Shown piece by piece: positions 33,578-41,767 of a stretch of DNA of 64,000 nucleotides. The stretch comes from JALZOC01 sp035758845 (GTDB lineage Bacteria; Acidobacteriota; Vicinamibacteria; Vicinamibacterales; 2-12-FULL-66-21). Within the stretch, counting starts at the first letter, position 1. Every line of letters starts with the position of its first letter. The stretch is taken from contig DASTVZ010000083.1 in the NCBI GenBank assembly GCA_035758845.1, positions 1 through 64,000 of the forward strand. The letters run 5' to 3'. The notes under the pieces are model-generated. The model ran no database searches, was not told where the DNA came from, and saw only the letters and a program-made list of their open reading frames with translations. The position numbers and the translations under genes are program-made.

Positions 33578-34129
33578 ATGAGAAGAGCCCTGCTTTCGAC
33601 TGCCGCCACGATTGTCATGATGATCGCGAGTCACCTGTCAGCGCAGTCAGCGCCATCGCAGACGGCTGCTCCGGCACAGGACATCCCGCCGATTCGCAAT
33701 TTTCTGCAGGTCACGCCGCAGTTCTGCACCGGAGGACAACCACGGGTGGAGCACTTCGCGAAGCTCAAGGCGGCCGGCGTCAAGGCTGTGCTCAACCTGC
33801 GCACGCCGGGCGAACACCGCGCCGACGAAGAGCAGGCAGCGGTTGAGAAAGCCGGGATGAAATACCTCAACATCCCGGTCGTCTACACCGCGCCAACGGA
33901 CACGCAGGTCGACGAGTTCCTGAAGATCACCGACGACCCCGCGAATCGCCCAATGTTCATTCATTGCACCGCGGCGATCCGAGTTGGAGCGTTCTGGATG
34001 ATCCGGCGTGCGCTGCGCGACGGGATGTCGGTCGAGGCCGCGCTCGAGGATGCGCGTAAAGTCGGTCTCAACAACGCACCCCACCTGGAAGAGTTCGCGC
34101 GGAAATACATCGCCGCGCACCAGAAATAA
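33578..34129 (+). CDS. Secreted DUF442-like / PTP-family phosphatase
   Basis: A 183-residue protein from ATG 33578 with signal peptide (MRRALLSTAATIVMMIASHL). It has the beta-lactamase-hydrolase-like phosphatase pattern: FLQVTPQFCTGGQPRVEHFA, LKAAGVKAVLNLRTPGEH, MKYLNIPVVYTAP and a CX4R phosphate loop HCTAAIRVGAFW at about 127-138. The loop is usually richer in Ser, Gly or Asn (such as HCASANR); Ala and Ile here may lower activity. It probably hydrolyses phosphate esters in the periplasm, but a non-catalytic role is possible. Confidence 0.85.
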   Translation: MRRALLSTAATIVMMIASHLSAQSAPSQTAAPAQDIPPIRNFLQVTPQFCTGGQPRVEHFAKLKAAGVKAVLNLRTPGEHRADEEQAAVEKAGMKYLNIPVVYTAPTDTQVDEFLKITDDPANRPMFIHCTAAIRVGAFWMIRRALRDGMSVEAALEDARKVGLNNAPHLEEFARKYIAAHQK

Positions 34130-34137
34130 GCGCTCTT

Positions 34138-34220
34138 AACAGGAGACACGGGAGAAACGAAAGCAATTTAGGTTAGTTCATTCAAAAAAATATCCTCCCG
34201 TTTCTCTCGTTTCCCTGTTC
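34138..34220. repeat. Palindromic word array (AACAGGAGAAACG type)
   Basis: Left arm aacaggagacacgggagaaa (34138-34157) is inverted at 34193-34220 as ctcccgtttctctcgtttcc. It lies between convergent genes and shares words with the array at 50337. A bidirectional terminator role is likely. Confidence 0.75.
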
Positions 34221-34230
34221 AAGATAGGGT

Positions 34231-35307
34231 TCACCAGATTCTTTCCACAAACCAATAAGTGCCCGCCAGCGTGACGACGACCGACGCTGCGGTCACGACC
34301 TGTCGCGCGCGCGTGGGACTTCGCGATCGCAGGAGTGACAGGAGCGACGCGACGATCACCACCAGCACCGCCTGACCAATCTCCACGCCCAGATTGAAAG
34401 CGAAGAGCGATATGCCCAGCGCGCGAGGGGGAAGACCGATTTCGCGCAGCACGCTGGCGAAGCCGAAACCATGCACGAGGCCAAAGAACAAGGCAATCCA
34501 CGCCCGGATATCGCGTGCGCCTTTCGCCGACAGGAGATTGTCGGCGCCGACGTAGACAATGCTGAGAGCGATCGCTGGTTCGACGATTCGTGCCGGCGGC
34601 GCAACGATGTTGAGCGCGGCCAGGGACAGCGTGAGGCTGTGGCCGACGGTAAATGCCGAGACAATCGCCAACAGCCGGAGAACCGACCCGCCGAGCAGAA
34701 GCAGGCCGACGATGAAGAGGATGTGATCGGGACCGATGGCGATGTGATGGATTCCAGCTGCCGTGAACTCCTTGAAGACCGCGAATGCCCCCTGGCGTCC
34801 ACCAGCGTAGAAGTCCATCGAGGGACGCGCGGCGCTCAAGACCTGTTGTCTTGTGAGGATGTCTCCCTCGTAGACGTTCACGAAGGTCTGGTGGTTCGCA
34901 TCGTACGGAAATAGCGTCGCGTCGATGGTGAGGCGGCCAATCGCCGCGTGGAACGGAACGCGGTACGCGATTTCGATCGCGGTCCGCTCGGGAACCGGAC
35001 GAACGTTCGTGATTTCCCATTTGACCGTTTGTCCATCCGCCTTCATCCGCACGCGTTCGATCACCAACTGCTTGATTGCCGACGCGTAGGTCGCGAGCGT
35101 TGCGGGATCGAGCAGCGGCTCGGGTGCGGCCAACTTGAGCTCATGGGCGACGTCGAAGTCATGGAGCACGAGTGTCCCCTGGAGCGCGGTTCCCGACAGG
35201 CGGACGTCGAGATAACTGAATGGCGCCGGGTGCGCGACTGACGGCGCCGCGGCAGCCACGGCAATCACAAAAACAATCAGCTTTTGAAGCAGCCGCCGCC
35301 AGGTCAT
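34231..35307 (-). CDS. HupE/UreJ-like membrane protein, second copy
   Basis: A 358-residue protein starting at ATG 35307, in a four-base overlap with the ligase stop. A signal helix (MTWRRLLQKLIVFVIAVAAA) is followed by a lumenal beta-rich part (HPAPFSYLDVRLSGTALQGT) of about 165 residues. About six or seven membrane helices carry HupE landmarks: GIHHIAIGPDHILFIVGLLL, AFTVGHSLTLSLAAL, FGLVHGFGFASVLRE and FNLGVEIGQAVLV. It is shorter than the first HupE, lacking the His-rich tail. Metal transport is inferred. Its coupling to a DNA ligase is odd functionally. Confidence 0.87.
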   Translation of the reverse strand: MTWRRLLQKLIVFVIAVAAAAPSVAHPAPFSYLDVRLSGTALQGTLVLHDFDVAHELKLAAPEPLLDPATLATYASAIKQLVIERVRMKADGQTVKWEITNVRPVPERTAIEIAYRVPFHAAIGRLTIDATLFPYDANHQTFVNVYEGDILTRQQVLSAARPSMDFYAGGRQGAFAVFKEFTAAGIHHIAIGPDHILFIVGLLLLGGSVLRLLAIVSAFTVGHSLTLSLAALNIVAPPARIVEPAIALSIVYVGADNLLSAKGARDIRAWIALFFGLVHGFGFASVLREIGLPPRALGISLFAFNLGVEIGQAVLVVIVASLLSLLRSRSPTRARQVVTAASVVVTLAGTYWFVERIW

Positions 35308-36917
35308 TCCGACGATCCTCCATGCGCACGGGCGGTTTCGAGGATGCCGCGGACGTGTTCGAGCGTGTCGGCGTCCGCGGCTTTCTTGTCCGTGCGCCAG
35401 CGCAGCATACGTGGGAAACGCAGGGCAATCCCCGACCGGTGCCGCGGGGATGCGGCGATGCCCTCGAATCCCAGCTCGAAAACGTGCACTGGTTCGACGT
35501 GGCGCACCGGACCGAAGCGTTCTTGCGTATGGCGGCGGATCCACTTGTCCATCGCGGCAATCTCATCATTCGACAGGCCGGAATACGCCTTCGCAATTGG
35601 CACGAGCGCTCCTTCGTCCCACACGCCGAACGTGTAATCGGTCAACAAGCTTGCGCGGCGCCCACTGCCTGGTTGGGCGTATATCAATACCGCATCGATT
35701 GTGTATGGATCGATCTTCCACTTCCACCAATCTCCACGTCGTCTTCCGACGCCGTAGGCCGAACTTTTCCGCTTGATCATCAACCCTTCGACGCCAAGGG
35801 CACGTGAATTCCCGCGCAGCGCGGCCAGTTCCGGCCAACTCCCCGCGGTCACAATCGCCGACGTGCGCAGCACCGATGCCGACGGGAGATACGTTTCAAG
35901 GATCGAGCGACGCTCCTCGAGTGGGCGACTGCGAATGTCGACGCCACGATCTTCGAGGATGTCGTACGCCATGAACACAACCGGAACGGCGCGGACCATT
36001 TGAGCGACCTGTTTCTGCCGCCCTATCCGCTGTTGCAACGCCGAGAACAGAAGCGGACGATTATCGCGAAACGCCAGCACTTCACCATCCAGGACGTTCC
36101 CCTCGGGGAGCCTGGTTGCGGCGGCGGCGATTTCCGGAAAGCGGTGGGTAATCAACTCCTCGCCACGCGACCACAGATGCACACCCCCGGCGCGGCATAC
36201 CAGCTGCGCCCGAATCCCGTCCCATTTCCATTCCACGAGCCATTCATCGCGCGGTCCGAGCGATTCGACCGGATCTTCGAGCGGCGAAGCCAGAAAAAAC
36301 GGATAGGGACGCGACCGATCTTCATTCGTCTGTTCATGCGACAAAAGACTCGCGAACCACTCTGCGGTTGGAGTCCAGTCGCCCATCATCCGCGCTGCAA
36401 TCGTGGTCGCCGGTAGATCGGCCGTCTGGGCCAGCGCGCGCACGACCAGCGTGTGCGACACACCGACCCGAAGTTCGCCGGTCAGGATCTTCAGGAGCAT
36501 GAACCGCTGCAGCCGATCGAGGCCGCTCCACCACGAAGTGACTCGCCGCTCTTGCGTGTCCTCGTCGAGCTCACGAAGCGGAAGGATCCGTCCTTCGACC
36601 CACTCGGACAGCGGCACGTCTTCCGATGAGACTACCGCCACTTGATCGAGCACGAGCGCTGCCGTTTCAGCCCCGTCGCCGACGACTGAGTAACTTTCCT
36701 CGAGCAGCCACGATTCGAGTCCCGTCGCCGCAAGGGTCCAGGCGTGGATCGCCGGGTACGATATGAGCCGCTTCAATCGACGACCGGTGAGCAAGAATAC
36801 TGCCCATGCCGCATCAGCCGGCGGCGCGTCTTTGAAGTACGCCACCATTGCCGCGACCTTCGCATTGGTCGACGTCGTACTGTCGATGGCGTCGTACAGA
36901 GCGGCGAAACGTTTCAT
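35304..36917 (-). CDS. ATP-dependent DNA ligase, repair-cluster type
   Basis: A 537-residue ligase starting at ATG 36917; the frame open upstream is repeat DNA. An N-terminal helical domain (about 1-200) precedes the nucleotidyltransferase domain, with motif I EWKWDGIRAQLV (adenylated K231). Further motifs are LDGEVLAF, VFMAYDILED, EGLMIKRKSSAYGVGRR and WWKWKIDPYTIDAV. A C-terminal OB fold ends near FPRMLRWR. This is the PP_1105-like ligase family that travels with an MBL-fold exonuclease, found here just upstream at 37302. It seals nicks in a DNA-damage pathway. Confidence 0.92.
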   Translation of the reverse strand: MKRFAALYDAIDSTTSTNAKVAAMVAYFKDAPPADAAWAVFLLTGRRLKRLISYPAIHAWTLAATGLESWLLEESYSVVGDGAETAALVLDQVAVVSSEDVPLSEWVEGRILPLRELDEDTQERRVTSWWSGLDRLQRFMLLKILTGELRVGVSHTLVVRALAQTADLPATTIAARMMGDWTPTAEWFASLLSHEQTNEDRSRPYPFFLASPLEDPVESLGPRDEWLVEWKWDGIRAQLVCRAGGVHLWSRGEELITHRFPEIAAAATRLPEGNVLDGEVLAFRDNRPLLFSALQQRIGRQKQVAQMVRAVPVVFMAYDILEDRGVDIRSRPLEERRSILETYLPSASVLRTSAIVTAGSWPELAALRGNSRALGVEGLMIKRKSSAYGVGRRRGDWWKWKIDPYTIDAVLIYAQPGSGRRASLLTDYTFGVWDEGALVPIAKAYSGLSNDEIAAMDKWIRRHTQERFGPVRHVEPVHVFELGFEGIAASPRHRSGIALRFPRMLRWRTDKKAADADTLEHVRGILETARAHGGSSE

Positions 36918-36924
36918 TATTACC

Positions 36925-37228
36925 CCGAGGGGCTTCGCCCCTCGGACTCCCCCACACGCTCGCTCGCGGGGGCCCACGATCCCCGCTCCGCTCGCGCGGG
37001 CTCACTCGCGCGCTCGTTCGCCGAGCGCTGTCCTAGGTTTGAAACCGCTTCTAAATCACTCCGAGAGGCTTCGCCCCTCGGACTCCCCCACACGCTCGCT
37101 CCCACCTTCGCCAAGGCTACGGCGGGCAAGCGCGAGATCTTCTTCACTCGGCCGCTCCGCCTTGGGCGCCGTAGCGCGCAGCGCGGAGGCGACTCGCGTG
37201 GGCTCACTCGCGCGCTCGTTCGCCTTGA
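36925..37228. repeat. Long GC-rich repeat, two copies, one with an insert
   Basis: Copy 1 (36925-37021) and copy 2 (37061-37226) share a hairpin (ccgaggggc TTC gcccctcgg at 36925-36945; imperfect at 37061-37081), then actcccccacacgctcgctc and, at the far end, gggctcactcgcgcgctcgt. Copy 2 carries about 70 extra bases beginning ccttcgccaaggctacggcg. No gene lies in the 384-bp spacer. A shorter related repeat is inside the HupE C-terminus at 6798-6871. Confidence 0.75.
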
Positions 37229-37299
37229 GTAAGCGATCAGCACTGAGCAATCGACAATCGAAGAAGAATCAGCATTCAGCAATCAGCATTCAGCAATGT
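37229..37299. repeat. Degenerate CAATC/AGCATTC word array
   Basis: Words such as gcactgagcaatcgacaatc and two copies of aatcagcattcagc lead up to the exonuclease stop. It uses the same words as 50944-51029. Confidence 0.6.
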
Positions 37300-37301
37300 C
37301 C

Positions 37302-38315
37302 TCAATCCCCGGTTGGTTCCCCTTCCCACGCCGTCCGAATGACGCCGCTCTCGAGACCCTGTTGGGTCAGATACCGTGCAAGCGGCTCGGCGTGGCCGTG
37401 TGTGGCAAGCACTCGGGTTGCGCCGGTCTCGGCGATCGTCTGGAGGAGCGCCGGCCAGTCCGCATGATCTGATAACACGAACCCTCGATCGTAGCCGCGT
37501 TGACGACGGACACCTCTCACGCGCATCAGGCCGGATGCGAACCCATCTGAAATGTCACCGAGGCGGCGCATCCATGCCGTCCCGCGTGCGGACAATGGTG
37601 CGAGCACCAGCTCACCGGCAAATGAGGCGGCCTTCGAGCGGCCGCGGCTCGTCTGTTCGATGACCGGGCGGACCGGCAACATAGCCATGCCCGATTGGCG
37701 ATACGCCTCGATCATGCCCAGCATCATGCCGTGCACGTAGACCGTGCGATCGGTGACTCGCATCAGCTCGGCCAGAAGTCGCTGTGCCTTCCCGATCGTG
37801 TAGCAGAAGAGGACCGAGGTCCGGCCAGCCTCAGTGTTTGTGTTCCACCAGGTCGCGATGTCGTCGATCACGGCCGCCGTCGGATCCCATCGATAAATCG
37901 GCAACCCGAAGGTTGACTCGGTCACGAAGACATCACATGGCACGGGTTCGAAAGGCGCGCACGTTGGATCGGGTACGCGTTTGTAGTCACCGGCCACAAC
38001 CCACACCCCATCGGAGCCTTCAATGCGTATCTGCGCTGATCCGAGCACGTGTCCTGCCGGATGGAAACTGACGCGGACGCCGCCGAGCGTGAGCTGCTCT
38101 CCGTACGAGGTCGACTCAATCCTGACGTCGCTGCCGAAGCGACGACGGAGCAATGGTTCGCAAGCCGAGGCGCACAGATAGGCGGCGTTACCAGGACGTG
38201 CGTGATCGCCGTGCGCGTGGGTGATGACCGCACGCTCCACTGGTTCCCAGGGATCGATATGAAAGCGGCCGGCGGCGCACCACAGGCCCGATGTGGTTTC
38301 GGTGAGCAAAGGCAA
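37302..38315 (-). CDS. Ligase-associated MBL-fold DNA exonuclease
   Basis: About 337 residues. TTG 38315 is favoured: it has ggaaag upstream and starts right at the family's conserved LPLLTETTSGLWC; GTG 38363 would add 16 residues overlapping the divergent RecQ start. The metallo-beta-lactamase metal site is HAHGDH (H33, H35, D37, H38), with GHVLGSAQ and AGDYKR behind it. The beta-CASP part includes FVTESTFGLPIYRW, SVLFCYTIGKAQRLLAEL and FVLSDHADWPALLQ. This is the ligase-associated DNA-damage-response exonuclease family. It is upstream of the ligase on the same strand, separated by repeat DNA. Confidence 0.9.
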   Translation of the reverse strand: MPLLTETTSGLWCAAGRFHIDPWEPVERAVITHAHGDHARPGNAAYLCASACEPLLRRRFGSDVRIESTSYGEQLTLGGVRVSFHPAGHVLGSAQIRIEGSDGVWVVAGDYKRVPDPTCAPFEPVPCDVFVTESTFGLPIYRWDPTAAVIDDIATWWNTNTEAGRTSVLFCYTIGKAQRLLAELMRVTDRTVYVHGMMLGMIEAYRQSGMAMLPVRPVIEQTSRGRSKAASFAGELVLAPLSARGTAWMRRLGDISDGFASGLMRVRGVRRQRGYDRGFVLSDHADWPALLQTIAETGATRVLATHGHAEPLARYLTQQGLESGVIRTAWEGEPTGD

Positions 38316-38330
38316 GATCTTTCCGTTACC

Positions 38331-40175
38331 ATGGACGCATCCATGGATTCGGTCGTGTCGCACGATGCCGCGCTCGCGGACGCGTTGGAGCGCTATTGGG
38401 GTTATACCTCGTTCCGGCCGCTGCAGCGTGAAGCGATGGCCGCGATCCTGTCCGGCCGCGACTCGACCGTCGTCCTACCGACTGGAGGAGGCAAGTCGCT
38501 CTGCTTTCAGGCGCCGGCGCTGCTCCGGGATGGCCTCGCAGTGGTCGTGTCGCCGCTGATATCCCTGATGAAGGATCAGGTCGATACGCTGGTTGGCAAC
38601 GGCGTGCCGGCTGCGTGCTACAACAGTTCACTGCCGTCGGATCAAAAGTCGTCGGTGTTGTCGGGGCTGAGAGCTGGACGATATCGGTTGCTGTATGTCT
38701 CGCCTGAGCGGCTCGTCGGCGATGGCGGTCAGACCTTCATGAGTCTTCTGGCGGGATGCCGTGTGCGCTTCGTCGCGGTCGACGAAGCGCATTGCATCAG
38801 TCAGTGGGGACATGATTTCCGCCCGGAGTACCGGCAACTTGGTCGTTTGCGCTCGTTGCTGCCCGGCATCAGCCTGCACGCGTTTACCGCCACCGCGACT
38901 GCGCGCGTCAGGCGCGACATCGCATCGCAACTCGAGCTGATCGATCCGGTTGAACTGGTCGGCTCGTTCGACCGTCCCAATCTCATCTACCGCGTACTTG
39001 CCCGTTCGAATCTCAAGCGGCAACTGCTCGATGTCTTGAGTCGACACCGTGGGCAGGCCGGGATCATCTACTGCACATCACGCCGCGAGGTCGATGCGCT
39101 GGCAGAGTGGCTGCGCGATCAGGGTGTGCGCGCGCTCTCATATCACGCCGGCCTGTCCGACGAGGATCGCAGCCGCAACCAGGATGCGTTTCTCGAGGAG
39201 GAGGCGGACGTGATCGTCGCGACGGTCGCGTTCGGAATGGGGATCGATCGCTCGGACGTGCGATTCGTGGTCCATGCCGGTGCGCCGCAATCACTCGAGC
39301 ACTACCAGCAGGAGTCCGGTCGTGCCGGACGCGATGGGCTGGAAGCCGAGTGCCTGCTCATCTATTCGACGGCAGATTTCATGAAGTGGCGCGTGATGCT
39401 CGAACGCAACGGCGAGCTGACCGACGCGTCACGCCGGCTGTTGCGCGACATCGAGCGATATGCGGCGAGCGTGACCTGCCGGCACCGGTCCCTCATCGGC
39501 TACTTTGGTGAGAAATACTCCAAGGACGACTGCGGCGCCTGTGACTATTGCCTCGAGGAACTCGAGACCGCCGGTGACTCCATCGTCGCTGCGCGCAAGA
39601 TTCTCTCCTGCGTCGCGCGCGTCGGTCAGCGGTTCGGTGTCGCGCACGTCGCCAACGTCTTGTGCGGCAGCGAGACCGAGCAGATCACCGCCAGACATCA
39701 CCATCAGCTGACGACCTTTGGACTGTTGCGGGATTCGACCACGCCGGAGGTGCGTGGCTATATCGAGCAGCTAATTGCGCATGGCTATCTCAGGCAAACC
39801 GACGATGCCTTTCCGGTCGTGATGTTGACCGAACGCGGAGTCGAGCTGATGAAGGACCCGACGAGTCATCCGGATCTGGTGCTGGCACGTCAGCGGCGAC
39901 CGGCCAAAGGGCGCGTCGAGAAACGCGCGCGGATCGAGTCGGATTCGTGGAAGGACGTCGATCGCGATCTGTTCGAACGTCTTCGCGGTGTGCGCCTGCA
40001 GATCGCGCGGGCACGCGGAGTGCCTCCTTACGTCATCTTTCACGACACGACGCTGCGCGAGATGGCGCGGATCCGACCAACAACCATGGACGCGTTACAC
40101 GGCATTCGCGGGATCGGGGCGCGGAAGGCGCAGGATTTGGGGGAGACATTCTTGGCCGCTATCCGTGGCTCATAG
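38331..40175 (+). CDS. recQ: ATP-dependent DNA helicase RecQ
   Basis: A 614-residue SF2 helicase from ATG 38331; ATG 38343 is an alternative. Walker A has K55 (LPTGGGKSLCFQAP), motif II is VDEAHCISQWGHDF and motif VI is QESGRAGRDGLEAE. The RecQ zinc domain follows with CRHRSLIGYF, CGACDYCLEE. A winged-helix RQC segment leads to a C-terminal HRDC domain (FERLRGVRLQIARARGVPPY, IRGIGARKAQDLGE). It unwinds recombination intermediates. It is divergent from the exonuclease gene, with starts that almost overlap, and may replace the Lhr-type helicase usually found with this ligase/exonuclease pair. Confidence 0.95.
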   Translation: MDASMDSVVSHDAALADALERYWGYTSFRPLQREAMAAILSGRDSTVVLPTGGGKSLCFQAPALLRDGLAVVVSPLISLMKDQVDTLVGNGVPAACYNSSLPSDQKSSVLSGLRAGRYRLLYVSPERLVGDGGQTFMSLLAGCRVRFVAVDEAHCISQWGHDFRPEYRQLGRLRSLLPGISLHAFTATATARVRRDIASQLELIDPVELVGSFDRPNLIYRVLARSNLKRQLLDVLSRHRGQAGIIYCTSRREVDALAEWLRDQGVRALSYHAGLSDEDRSRNQDAFLEEEADVIVATVAFGMGIDRSDVRFVVHAGAPQSLEHYQQESGRAGRDGLEAECLLIYSTADFMKWRVMLERNGELTDASRRLLRDIERYAASVTCRHRSLIGYFGEKYSKDDCGACDYCLEELETAGDSIVAARKILSCVARVGQRFGVAHVANVLCGSETEQITARHHHQLTTFGLLRDSTTPEVRGYIEQLIAHGYLRQTDDAFPVVMLTERGVELMKDPTSHPDLVLARQRRPAKGRVEKRARIESDSWKDVDRDLFERLRGVRLQIARARGVPPYVIFHDTTLREMARIRPTTMDALHGIRGIGARKAQDLGETFLAAIRGS

Positions 40176-40224
40176 AACGGCTGCTGGCTCTCGGCGGTGG
40201 CGCAAAAGACGATGGGTTTCAAAT

Positions 40225-40265
40225 CCGATGAACCAGGAGCCAGAAGCCAACAGCCAGAAGCCAAG
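40225..40265. repeat. Degenerate AGCCAGAAGCC word array, left arm
   Basis: gatgaaccaggagccagaag and ccaacagccagaagccaag sit downstream of RecQ and at the 3' side of the DUF1569 gene. The inverted words occur on the other side of that gene at 40714-40757, so the gene is bracketed. Confidence 0.65.
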
Positions 40266-40709
40266 TCACACGCCGAACTGCCTCAGATGATGATCCATGT
40301 GCCGGTAGATCAGCACACCCCACTGCTTCGCGGACAACTTTCCGAACGCGGGATGGCTGGGCGCGAGCGCTTCGCCCCCGCGCTCGACGATGCCGTTCAA
40401 TTCCTCGCGCAACGCCGCAATCTCCGTACTCCAATCTCCAGGCTTGCGGCCGAGCAACTCGGGCGAGCTGGGCACACCTTTCGGGATCGGGAGCAGATAG
40501 AGCACGAGTTGTTTGAGCGGCGAAAAGCGTAGCGGCACTTTCTTGGGAGCCACCTCGAGTTCGCCCGATGCCATCCTGAGCGAGTCACTGAGATGCGCCA
40601 CCATCTCCAGCGGCGTCATCTTGCCCCAGTGCGGTGTCTGCGTCGTCGTCAGGCGCTGCACGCGCTCGTGCAGCTCGATGTGATCGCGAGGGTTGAAGAT
40701 CGTTTTCAT
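40266..40709 (-). CDS. DUF1569 (DinB-like superfamily) protein
   Basis: A 147-residue protein from ATG 40709. It is helical and carries the DUF1569/DinB-like histidines: PHWGKMTPLEMVAHLSDSLR (His near 27 and 39) and WGVLIYRHMDHHLRQFGV at the C-terminus. Those three positions are the usual metal ligands of the DinB/YfiT fold. DinB-like proteins include damage-inducible and thiol-dependent transferases, but no function can be named. Its neighbours are RecQ and a DNA glycosylase, yet the inverted word arrays on both sides suggest it may have arrived as a unit. Confidence 0.85.
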   Translation of the reverse strand: MKTIFNPRDHIELHERVQRLTTTQTPHWGKMTPLEMVAHLSDSLRMASGELEVAPKKVPLRFSPLKQLVLYLLPIPKGVPSSPELLGRKPGDWSTEIAALREELNGIVERGGEALAPSHPAFGKLSAKQWGVLIYRHMDHHLRQFGV

Positions 40710-40713
40710 TGTC

Positions 40714-40847
40714 GTTCGGCTTCTGGCTGTCGGCTCTTGGCTTCCGGTTCCTGGCTCAGTGGGTAAAGCGACCGGATGCTCGCGAAAGGTACACGCTTAC
40801 CCAGCAGCTAACAGCCAGCAGCTAACAGCTAACAGCCAGCAGCCACA
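40714..40847. repeat. Degenerate word arrays flanking DUF1569 gene
   Basis: 40714-40757 has inverted words (cggcttctggctgtcggctc, ttggcttccggttcctggc). After about 40 bp of unique sequence, 40800-40847 repeats agcagctaacagccagcag in direct orientation. The unique part between them shows no clear promoter. Confidence 0.7.
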
Positions 40848-41765
40848 TCAACGGTCTGCCGTCCTCAGTTGCTCTTTCCTCCGCTCCATGTCTTCGATCG
40901 TCTTCGGCCAGTCCTGCTTCAACAGCCGAGACAGCGCGCGGTCTGACAACAAGCGTCCACCAGTCTGACACGTGGCGCAGTAGTTGGCTTCGTTCGTTGC
41001 GTAGACGATTCGCTGGATCGGCGCGCCGCAGACGGGGCATGGCTTGCCGTAGCGGCCGTGAGCGGCCATGCCGTCGCGAAATGCGGTCACCTTCTCAGGA
41101 AAGCCCTCGCCGGTCTCGTCGCGAAGCCGGGCAATCCAGTGTTCCAGCGTGCGAATCGTCGCGGCGTGCAGCCGCGCGATCTCGCTGTCGCTGAGCGTTG
41201 ATGTCAACGTCATCGGAGACATCTTCGCGGCATGAAGAATCTCGTCCGAATACGCGTTGCCGATGCCGCTGAAGATATGCGGATCGGTCAGCGCGCGCTT
41301 CAACGTGTGGTTCTCGCGCGTCAGCCGCTCGGCGAATTCCGGCAGCGCCGAGCCAAGCACTTCGAGACCACCGGGATCGAGAGACGCCAGTTCTGCCGCG
41401 CTCGAGATCAAGTGGATCGACGCCTGCCGCTTCGCGCCTTGTTCGGTGAGAACCGCGGTGCCGGTTGGAAAGTCGAACGCTGCGAGCCCAACCTTCCCGG
41501 GGATCGCTGCGCCGCGATCACGCCATCGAAGGCGGCCCGCGATCATCAAATGCAGCACGACAAAGAGGTCGCCTTCCATTGCCAACACGATGCGCTTGCC
41601 CAGCCGTCGCAGCTCGATCACGCGCTTGCCTTCGATCGCGCTCACGGGCGGTTCAATCGTGCGGACGATGAACGGGTTGCCGATGCGGAGCCGCTCCAGC
41701 GGCTCGCCCCGCACGCGAGATGCCAGAGCATCAAGATAGATCGTAATGTCGGGGAGCTCTGGCAT
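40848..41765 (-). CDS. Formamidopyrimidine-DNA glycosylase family protein
   Basis: A 305-residue base-excision enzyme. ATG 41765 is required because the enzyme uses its processed N-terminal proline: the protein begins MPELPDITIY, giving P2 and E3 as catalytic residues. The H2TH region (FSGIGNAYSDEILHAAKMSP) is followed by the C-terminal zinc finger with CPVCGAPIQRIVY and YCATCQTGGRLLSDRALSRL. The length is somewhat above the usual 270-290 residues. The PDI pattern in place of PEVE suggests a Fpg/Nei subgroup with unknown lesion preference. It is divergent from the GH13 gene across a repeat-filled promoter region. Confidence 0.93.
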   Translation of the reverse strand: MPELPDITIYLDALASRVRGEPLERLRIGNPFIVRTIEPPVSAIEGKRVIELRRLGKRIVLAMEGDLFVVLHLMIAGRLRWRDRGAAIPGKVGLAAFDFPTGTAVLTEQGAKRQASIHLISSAAELASLDPGGLEVLGSALPEFAERLTRENHTLKRALTDPHIFSGIGNAYSDEILHAAKMSPMTLTSTLSDSEIARLHAATIRTLEHWIARLRDETGEGFPEKVTAFRDGMAAHGRYGKPCPVCGAPIQRIVYATNEANYCATCQTGGRLLSDRALSRLLKQDWPKTIEDMERRKEQLRTADR

Positions 41766-41767
41766 CT

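Noticed and set aside
33515..33634. N-terminal extension of the amidase
   Set aside because: It translates the GAACATT word array and would hide the signal peptide that begins at 33514.
36744..37467. Arg/Ser/Pro-rich open frames in the ligase/exonuclease spacer
   Set aside because: They are translations of the GC-rich repeat and continue into the antisense of real genes.
38049..38330. N-terminal extension of RecQ
   Set aside because: The frame is open, but this part is antisense to the exonuclease MBL domain and lacks homology; RecQ starts at 38331.
40225..40757. Insertion sequence around the DUF1569 gene
   Set aside because: Arms are degenerate words, not precise terminal repeats; there is no transposase and no target-site duplication. 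Kept only as a speculative cassette finding.
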